Origin: CALEUX01 sp037439945
GTDB taxonomy: Bacteria > Bacteroidota > Bacteroidia > Bacteroidales > Marinilabiliaceae
Assembly: GCA_037439945.1 (NCBI GenBank)
Contig: JBBIVA010000016.1
Coordinates: forward strand, 1-38,348
DNA: 38,348 nt
Reading direction: 5' to 3'
Of the stretch, positions 33,378 to 38,348 are shown piece by piece. Below the pieces are notes generated by a model that had not been told where the DNA came from, made no database searches, and saw only the letters and a program-made list of their open reading frames with translations. Numbering within the stretch: position 1 is the first letter of the stretch; each line of letters starts with the position of its first letter. Both the position numbers and the translations under genes were made by a program.

Positions 33378-34625
33378 ATGCAGGTTGAGATTATAACAAT
33401 TGGCGATGAATTATTAATTGGTCAGGTTATTGATACCAACTCCGCATGGATGGGGCAAAAACTGAATGAAGCCGGATTTAGGGTTAACAGGATAACTTCA
33501 ATTGGCGACTCAGAAAGTGATATACTGGATATATTAAAGGAAACCACACGTAGGTCGCCAATAGTTTTATTAACCGGTGGATTAGGGCCAACAAGGGATG
33601 ATATTACCAAAGAGGCTCTTTGTAAATTTTTCAAAACAAAACTGGTTTTCAATCATATTGTATTTGGTGATATTGAAACATTTTTAAAAGGCAGGTTAAA
33701 AAATATTAACGAATTAAACCGAAAACAGGCAATGGTGCCTGAGAATTGTACAGTTATAAGAAATAGTGTTGGAACAGCTCCAATTTTGTGTTTTAACCAT
33801 TCAGGGGTATTGGTAATATCTATGCCCGGAGTTCCATCAGAGATGAAAAACGCCATGGATAAAAATATTATACCTTTACTTAGGGATAAATATTCGCCAG
33901 GTGTTATAATCCACAAAACTGTACATATACTTAATATCCCTGAAGCGGTTTTAGCTGAAATGCTTACAAAATGGGAAAACCAAATACCTGATTTTATCAA
34001 AGTTGCCTATTTACCATCACCAGGTAAATTAAGGTTAAGGTTAACAGGTACCGGACATGATGCAACCTTAATTAATAATACAATAAATTGTAAAGTAAAT
34101 GAGCTTTACCCTATTATTGGTAATAATATATATGGATTTGATGATGAGAAATATGATGAAGCTTTATTGAAGTTATTATTTAATCATGATTTAACACTTT
34201 CATGTGCCGAAAGCTGCTCAGGAGGTTTTATTTGCCACAGGCTAACATCCATACCCGGAGCATCCAAAATATTTAAAGGGGGAGTAATTGCATATTCCGA
34301 TGATGTTAAAATCAATGATTTGGGGGTTAAAAAAGATAGTATTGTTAAATTTGGTGCAGTAAGCCGTCAGGTTGTTGAAGAAATGGTTTCAGGAATTTGT
34401 ACCAAATTTAAAACAGATTACTCAATTGCCACGTCCGGTATAGCTGGCCCAACAGGTGGATCTGATGAAAAACCAGTTGGAACCGTTTGGATTGCGTGGG
34501 CCGGAAAAGGAAAAGTAATAAGCCGCAAATTCCAATTCGGGCCAAACAGGGAAACCACAATTATAAGGTCATCAGAAACAGCAATAATTATGCTTAAAAA
34601 ATTTATTGAGGAAAAGGAGTTATAA
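33378..34625 (+). CDS. cinA: CinA-family protein (nicotinamide-nucleotide amidase / competence-damage inducible)
   Basis: This 415-residue two-domain CinA is of standard length. The N-terminal COG1058 domain (about 1-170, MoCF/MogA fold: TIGDELLIGQVIDTNSAWMG, then LTGGLGPTRDDITKEA) is associated with ADP-ribose pyrophosphatase activity. The C-terminal domain (about 255-415) is the PncC-type amidase that deamidates NMN in NAD salvage, marked by LSCAESCSGG, GVIAYSDDVK and TSGIAGPTGGSDEKPVGTVW. It starts the conserved Bacteroidetes block leading to rpmB, though 368 bases separate it from that gene. Confidence 0.93.
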   Translation: MQVEIITIGDELLIGQVIDTNSAWMGQKLNEAGFRVNRITSIGDSESDILDILKETTRRSPIVLLTGGLGPTRDDITKEALCKFFKTKLVFNHIVFGDIETFLKGRLKNINELNRKQAMVPENCTVIRNSVGTAPILCFNHSGVLVISMPGVPSEMKNAMDKNIIPLLRDKYSPGVIIHKTVHILNIPEAVLAEMLTKWENQIPDFIKVAYLPSPGKLRLRLTGTGHDATLINNTINCKVNELYPIIGNNIYGFDDEKYDEALLKLLFNHDLTLSCAESCSGGFICHRLTSIPGASKIFKGGVIAYSDDVKINDLGVKKDSIVKFGAVSRQVVEEMVSGICTKFKTDYSIATSGIAGPTGGSDEKPVGTVWIAWAGKGKVISRKFQFGPNRETTIIRSSETAIIMLKKFIEEKEL

Positions 34626-34993
34626 ATAAGTTTTACCCAAAAAATTAATATCAGTTATATCGAACTTGTTTAATTTAATTTCTAATTTATTTTTGAAAGT
34701 TTTTTTAAAATATAAAAAAGCAATATCAGGCCATTGCAACTATTTGTTGGGAGATTTAAGTGCAAAATAAAAATCGGAGAATTTGCACTTAAAAAAATAT
34801 AATATTTTATAATAAAGGTAATTACATAATATACCTAAATCATTAAATTAATTATATTTTAGTATTGAAAATTCTTATGTATCAAATAACCAATAAAAAA
34901 ATAGATAAATAAAGAATGTACAATTTGTTTTTTTGAAAGAAAATCACGTATTTTGCGCTCTGTTTGAAAAATGCACAGAAAATAGGAAGAGCA
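34626..34993. other. Intergenic region between cinA and rpmB with a perfect 12-bp hairpin
   Basis: This is a 368-base very AT-rich spacer. TTTAAGTGCAAA (34755-34766) pairs perfectly with TTTGCACTTAAA (34782-34793) around a 15-base loop. On the plus strand A residues, not T, follow, so it is not a standard terminator for cinA. It lies about 130 bases upstream of the probable rpmB promoter. No gene is seen. Confidence 0.5.
34924..34955 (+). promoter_or_regulatory. Candidate promoter for the rpmB-rpmG-DUF4295 operon
   Basis: TTTG at 34924-34927 and TATTTTG at 34949-34955 resemble the Bacteroidetes -33 and -7 boxes with 21 bases between them; the second is one base shorter than TAnnTTTG. The rpmB ATG is 39 bases downstream of the -7 box. 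Confidence 0.4.
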
Positions 34994-35236
34994 ATGTCAA
35001 AAGTTTGTCAAATAACAGGAAAGAGTTTTATGGTAGGAAACAATGTTTCCCACTCTAAAAGAAGAACCAAAAGAAGGTTCGATCCTAATCTTTTTCATAA
35101 GAAATTCTATTTACCTAACGACGATGTATGGGTTAGTCTGAAGGTATCAGCATCAGGTCTGCGCCTGATAAACAAAATTGGAATTCATGCAGCCATTAAA
35201 TCTGCTCAGGAAAAAGGTTTGATTTCTAATTTTTAA
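34994..35236 (+). CDS. rpmB: 50S ribosomal protein bL28
   Basis: bL28 is a large-subunit ribosomal protein. The 80-residue product starts with the family-typical MSKVCQITGK and continues through NNVSHSKRRTKRRF and the C-terminal SASGLRLINKIG. An in-frame ATG at 34964 would add ten residues, but 34994 gives the conserved N-terminus, and GGAAG lies 5 bases before it, a modest Shine-Dalgarno-like word. It is the first gene of a tight three-gene ribosomal operon, 17 bases from rpmG. Confidence 0.95.
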   Translation: MSKVCQITGKSFMVGNNVSHSKRRTKRRFDPNLFHKKFYLPNDDVWVSLKVSASGLRLINKIGIHAAIKSAQEKGLISNF

Positions 35237-35238
35237 TC

Positions 35239-35244
35239 AGGAGG
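35239..35244 (+). promoter_or_regulatory. Strong Shine-Dalgarno sequence before rpmG
   Basis: AGGAGG lies 9 bases before the rpmG ATG and directly after the rpmB stop. I see no comparably strong, well-placed motif upstream of the other genes I inspected in this window, in keeping with Bacteroidetes, which largely do without Shine-Dalgarno sequences. Confidence 0.7.
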
Positions 35245-35253
35245 AACTAAGAA

Positions 35254-35442
35254 ATGGCAAAAAAAGGAAAAGGAAACCGAATTCAGGTTATTATGGAATG
35301 CACTGAGCATAAAGAAAGCGGGCAACCCGGTACTTCACGCTATATTAGCGTAAAAAACCGTAAAAACACCCCTGAAAGGTTGGAATTAAAAAAGTACAAC
35401 CCCATACTTAAACGTATGACTGTACATCGTGAAATCAAGTAA
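35254..35442 (+). CDS. rpmG: 50S ribosomal protein bL33, zinc-free form
   Basis: bL33 is a large-subunit ribosomal protein. The 62-residue product shows the family core (IQVIMECTEHKESG, SRYISVKNRKNTPERLELKKYNP). Only one cysteine (C16) remains, so the two CxxC pairs of the zinc-binding form are absent; this is the C-minus type. It lies between rpmB and the DUF4295 gene and is preceded by the AGGAGG described at 35239. Confidence 0.95.
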   Translation: MAKKGKGNRIQVIMECTEHKESGQPGTSRYISVKNRKNTPERLELKKYNPILKRMTVHREIK

Positions 35443-35452
35443 ATTGTAAGTC

Positions 35453-35608
35453 ATGGCAAAGAAAGTAGTTGCAACATTACAAAAAGGTTCGGGTAAAGGT
35501 CATACCCGCGTAATTAAAATGGTAAAATCATCAAAAAGCGGAGCATACAGTTTTCGTTCAGAGATTGTACCAAACGAAATGGTAAAAGAATTCTTTGATA
35601 AAAAATAG
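35453..35608 (+). CDS. DUF4295 small basic protein, probable Bacteroidetes ribosomal protein
   Basis: This 51-residue, strongly basic protein begins MAKKVVATLQKGSGKGHTRV and ends VPNEMVKEFFDKK. It matches the DUF4295 family found in Bacteroidetes directly after rpmB and rpmG. From memory, a cryo-EM study of the Flavobacterium johnsoniae ribosome reported a new large-subunit protein, bL38, and I believe DUF4295 corresponds to it, but I cannot confirm this here. It begins 10 bases after the rpmG stop and is followed by a terminator, so the operon ends with it. Confidence 0.85.
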   Translation: MAKKVVATLQKGSGKGHTRVIKMVKSSKSGAYSFRSEIVPNEMVKEFFDKK

Positions 35609-35626
35609 AATTTTATAACAGATTGT

Positions 35627-35656
35627 AAAAAAGCTCTCTTTTTAGGGGGCTTTTTT
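35627..35656 (+). terminator. Rho-independent terminator of the rpmB-rpmG-DUF4295 operon
   Basis: AAAAAAGCTCTC (35627-35638) pairs with GGGGGCTTTTTT (35645-35656) as a 12-bp stem including two G-T wobbles, with a TTTTTA loop and the T-run forming the 3' arm. It starts 19 bases past the DUF4295 stop. Confidence 0.85.
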
Positions 35657-35710
35657 ATTATATAACCATACTATACAATAAGATAAGATTTTCACTAAAA
35701 CAATATTGAC

Positions 35711-35718
35711 TATCTTTG
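35711..35718 (+). promoter_or_regulatory. Candidate -7 box for ftsY-rimO
   Basis: TATCTTTG matches TAnnTTTG exactly and lies between the preceding terminator and the ftsY ATG at 35805. No clear -33 TTTG is seen at the expected distance. Confidence 0.5.
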
Positions 35719-35804
35719 CCTTTATAAATATGAAGGAATTGACCTTAAATATTTTATCAGGTAATTATTTAAGTTAAGTTGAAAACTATAATATACAAAT
35801 ATAT

Positions 35805-36758
35805 ATGGGACTTTTCGATAGTTTTAATCGCGCTAAAAAAGAAAAGCTCGATGAAGGGCTTGCAAAAACAAAGGAAAGCGTATTAAAAAAGCTTACCAGG
35901 GTTGTTGTTGGCCGCTCAAGAGTTGATGAACAGATTCTCGATGAACTGGAAGAGGTTCTTATTAGCTCAGATGTTGGAGTTAATACTACCATTAGAATAA
36001 TTGAAAGGATAGAACAACGAGTTTCACGGGATAAATTCATGAATACGGGTGAACTTGATAAAATCCTTAAGGAAGAAATTGTTGCCATGCTTGCCGAAAA
36101 TCAAACCCAGGAATTTGATGAATTTGATATCACAGGTGTGAATTCCCCATACGTTATAATGGTTGTTGGAGTTAACGGTGTTGGGAAAACTACTACAATA
36201 GGAAAATTGGCGCAAAAATTTAAAAGTGCAGGTAAAAGTGTAATGCTTGGCGCAGGCGATACTTTTAGGGCTGCCGCAATTGACCAATTGGAAATATGGG
36301 CAAAAAGGGTTGATGTACCCCTTGTTAAACAAAAAATGGGCGCTGACCCGGCATCTGTAGCTTTTGATACATTAAGTTCGGCAAAATCGCAAAACATTGA
36401 TGTTGTTATTATTGATACTGCCGGAAGATTGCACAATAAAGTTAACCTGATGAGTGAACTATCAAAAATTAAAAAAGTGATGCAAAAAATTGTGCCGGAT
36501 GCCCCACACGAAATATTACTTATCCTTGATGGTTCAACAGGACAAAATGCCTTTGAACAGGCAAAACAATTTACCCTTGCCACCGAAGTTAATGCTCTTG
36601 CTATTACCAAACTGGATGGCACGGCCAAAGGCGGGGTAGTAATAGGTATATCCGATCAGTTTAAAATTCCAGTGAAATACATAGGCATTGGTGAAGGAAT
36701 AGATGATTTACAGCTGTTTAACAGAAATGCCTTCGTTGATTCACTGTTTGGGAATTAA
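35805..36758 (+). CDS. ftsY: Signal recognition particle receptor FtsY
   Basis: FtsY is the GTPase receptor that docks SRP-ribosome complexes at the membrane for co-translational insertion. The 317-residue protein is the short form without the long acidic A domain of E. coli FtsY. The N domain spans about 1-100. The G domain has G1 GVNGVGKTTT (122-131), the insertion-box DTFRAAAIDQL (152-162), G3 DTAGRL (204-209) and G4 TKLDGTAKGG. rimO follows 50 bases downstream, the usual Bacteroidetes pairing. Confidence 0.96.
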   Translation: MGLFDSFNRAKKEKLDEGLAKTKESVLKKLTRVVVGRSRVDEQILDELEEVLISSDVGVNTTIRIIERIEQRVSRDKFMNTGELDKILKEEIVAMLAENQTQEFDEFDITGVNSPYVIMVVGVNGVGKTTTIGKLAQKFKSAGKSVMLGAGDTFRAAAIDQLEIWAKRVDVPLVKQKMGADPASVAFDTLSSAKSQNIDVVIIDTAGRLHNKVNLMSELSKIKKVMQKIVPDAPHEILLILDGSTGQNAFEQAKQFTLATEVNALAITKLDGTAKGGVVIGISDQFKIPVKYIGIGEGIDDLQLFNRNAFVDSLFGN

Positions 36759-36808
36759 AATTTTGCAGCCGTTTATATAGTTAAATAACATTTGAACTAA
36801 AAGTTTTT

Positions 36809-38101
36809 ATGGCCAGGAGAAAGGTAGATGTGGTAACTTTAGGATGTTCTAAAAATCTGGTTGACTCTGAATTGCTCATCAAACAGTTTGAAGCAGGGGG
36901 GTTTTCGGTAGAACACGATTCTACTAACCCCAGGGGAAATATTGCTATAATTAATACATGCGGGTTTATTGGTGATGCCAAAGAAGAGTCTATTGACACT
37001 ATTCTTGCTTTCGCACATGCCCGAAAAACTGGAAAAATTGAGAAGCTTATTGTTATGGGCTGCCTTTCTGAAAGGTATTTTGAACAATTAGGGGTTTCAA
37101 TCCCTGAAGTCGATAGGTTTTATGGCAAATTAAACTGGAAAGAGATCATTTCTGATCTTGGAATGGATTACAGGTCCGATTTACGTAATGAACGGAGTAT
37201 AACCACACCTAATCATTATGCATACCTGAAAATATCGGAAGGTTGCAACCGTATTTGTTCATATTGTGCCATTCCAATAATAACAGGCAAACATAAATCA
37301 AGGACAATAGAAAGCCTAATTGATGAGGCTCAGAGACTTGCCAATAAAGGAGTTAAGGAAATACAGGTAATAGCACAGGATTTATCATACTACGGAATTG
37401 ATTTATATAGAAAAAAGTTGCTGGCCAAATTAGTTAACTCTTTATCAGAAATAAATGGAATTGAATGGATTCGGCTTCATTATGCATATCCGGCAGGTTT
37501 TCCAATGGATGTGCTTGATGTAATGGAACAAAATCCAAAAGTTTGCAAATACCTTGATATGGCTCTTCAGCATATTTCCGATCCTATGCTTAAAGCCATG
37601 AGAAGAAATGTTACAAAAAATGAGACTCTAGAATTAATAGATAATATACGGAACAAAGTTCCCGGAATTCATTTACGAACTACATTAATTACTGGTTTTC
37701 CCGGCGAAACAGATGCCGATTTTTTTGAGCTGACACAATTTGTTGAACAAACACGATTTGAACGACTTGGAGTTTTTCCTTACTCACACGAGGAAGATAC
37801 TTTTGCCTGGAAAAACTATAAAGATGATGTTAAACAGGTTGTTAAGCAGGAGAGGGCCAATATTATTATGGAACTTCAGAATGGTATAAGCAGGCAAATT
37901 AATGAAACAAAACCAGGAAAAGAACTTAAAGTAATTATTGACAGGCAGGAAGGGGAAATTTTTGTTGGAAGAAGTGAATTTGACAGTCCTGAAGTTGACC
38001 CTGAGGTACTGATTACTTCAAAAATTCCACTTAATATTGGTTCATTTTATAACGTATTAATTACAGGGGCAGAAGATTATGATTTGTTGGCAAAAATTTA
38101 A
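36809..38101 (+). CDS. rimO: Ribosomal protein S12 (uS12) methylthiotransferase RimO
   Basis: RimO adds a methylthio group to the beta carbon of a conserved aspartate in ribosomal protein S12, using SAM and two iron-sulfur clusters. The 430-residue protein has UPF0004 cysteines C13 (LGCSKNLVDSE), C51 (NTCGFI) and C85 (MGCLSERY). The radical-SAM cluster is C146, C150 and C153 (GCNRICSYCAIP). A C-terminal TRAM domain (about 370-430) includes VGRSEFDSPEVDPEV. TLGCSKNLVDSE and the IPIITGKHKSR segment identify RimO rather than MiaB or MtaB. Confidence 0.95.
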   Translation: MARRKVDVVTLGCSKNLVDSELLIKQFEAGGFSVEHDSTNPRGNIAIINTCGFIGDAKEESIDTILAFAHARKTGKIEKLIVMGCLSERYFEQLGVSIPEVDRFYGKLNWKEIISDLGMDYRSDLRNERSITTPNHYAYLKISEGCNRICSYCAIPIITGKHKSRTIESLIDEAQRLANKGVKEIQVIAQDLSYYGIDLYRKKLLAKLVNSLSEINGIEWIRLHYAYPAGFPMDVLDVMEQNPKVCKYLDMALQHISDPMLKAMRRNVTKNETLELIDNIRNKVPGIHLRTTLITGFPGETDADFFELTQFVEQTRFERLGVFPYSHEEDTFAWKNYKDDVKQVVKQERANIIMELQNGISRQINETKPGKELKVIIDRQEGEIFVGRSEFDSPEVDPEVLITSKIPLNIGSFYNVLITGAEDYDLLAKI

Positions 38102-38293
38102 AAAATATAATTATCTAGCTGAATGCTTCTTGTTATTTTTCAAATAATTAACATAATTAATTACTTTTTGCTTAAATACCAGTTCTTTCTAATTACTTAA
38201 ATCAAAATTATTTATCTGAGTTTAAATAATCCAATAACAATATTATTCGGTATTAATCAATATTTACCATTTAAATATGGATGGAGTAATATA

Positions 38294-38348
38294 AACCCGG
38301 ATTAGTCATTAGAAAGACAATGAACTAATGACTTAGCAGGGATTAACC
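38294..38348 (-). repeat. Repeat family A, copy 3 (inverted, cut by the window edge)
   Basis: The reverse complement of these 55 bases matches positions 122-176 of copy 1 with 3 substitutions, including the CCGGG and AGTCATTAG stem arms. It begins about 190 bases past rimO and runs off the window end, so its full length cannot be judged. The 38102-38293 stretch before it is AT-rich with no gene seen. Confidence 0.8.

Noticed and set aside
36101..36628. 175-codon minus-strand frame inside ftsY
   Set aside because: It is a shadow of the ftsY G domain; the plus-strand product has all GTPase motifs.

Overview
The window is an AT-rich stretch of a Bacteroidetes chromosome, most likely order Bacteroidales/Marinilabiliales, although the genus cannot be read from the sequence. 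The lineage evidence is the block cinA, rpmB (bL28), rpmG (bL33), a DUF4295 small protein, ftsY, rimO; the roughly 1100-residue SecA; the DUF6913 protein; promoter-like TAnnTTTG boxes in place of sigma-70 elements; and the near absence of Shine-Dalgarno sequences. Coding content is mostly chromosomal housekeeping. I see no prophage, transposase, CRISPR array, defence island, rRNA or tRNA gene.

Layout. 1-545: non-coding, holding one copy each of two small repeat families (A and B). 546-8042: mtaB (tRNA methylthiotransferase), a PhnP-like metallo-hydrolase, rluF (minus), a secreted GH43 glycosidase and topB. 8040-11606 (minus): a SNF2-type helicase followed by the manganese exporter mntP. 12138-12752: a YigZ/IMPACT protein. 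12791-17668 (minus): ligA, a DUF6913 protein, an LpoB-like lipoprotein and a COG3014 TPR lipoprotein. 17909-19279 (minus): a small membrane-associated set (YtxH protein, holin-like YqjE-family protein, short basic protein) with repeat A between its first two genes. 19686-26155 (plus): a RelA/SpoT homologue whose hydrolase site is degenerate, a DUF2007-USP-USP fusion, a secreted protein of unknown function, threonine aldolase and a rhomboid protease. 26156-26760: an unexplained region with strong inverted repeats. 26761-32931: a Cys-rich orphan protein, secA, lgt and an M48 protease. 33012-33228: the second copy of repeat B. 33378-38101: the cinA-rpmB-rpmG-DUF4295-ftsY-rimO block. 38294-38348: the start of an inverted copy of repeat A, cut by the window edge.

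How the genes relate. Three themes recur. The first is translation and RNA modification: MtaB and RimO are paralogous radical-SAM methylthiotransferases acting on tRNA and ribosomal protein S12, with RluF on 23S rRNA and bL28, bL33 and DUF4295 in the ribosome. The second is export and envelope biogenesis: SecA and FtsY deliver proteins to the membrane, Lgt lipidates lipoproteins such as the LpoB-like and COG3014 proteins, and the M48 and rhomboid proteases work in the membrane. The third is DNA maintenance and stress: TopB, LigA, the SNF2 helicase, CinA, the RelA-like enzyme and the USP fusion.

The least explained material is non-coding. Family B is a 217-bp transposase-less element (two copies, 5 differences over a 215-bp core, terminal inverted repeats, a perfect 14-bp target duplication at copy 1). 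Family A is a 176-bp highly structured repeat (two full copies and one partial). The 26.2-26.5 kb region contains long stems and no recognisable gene. I did not find a convincing new multi-gene system.
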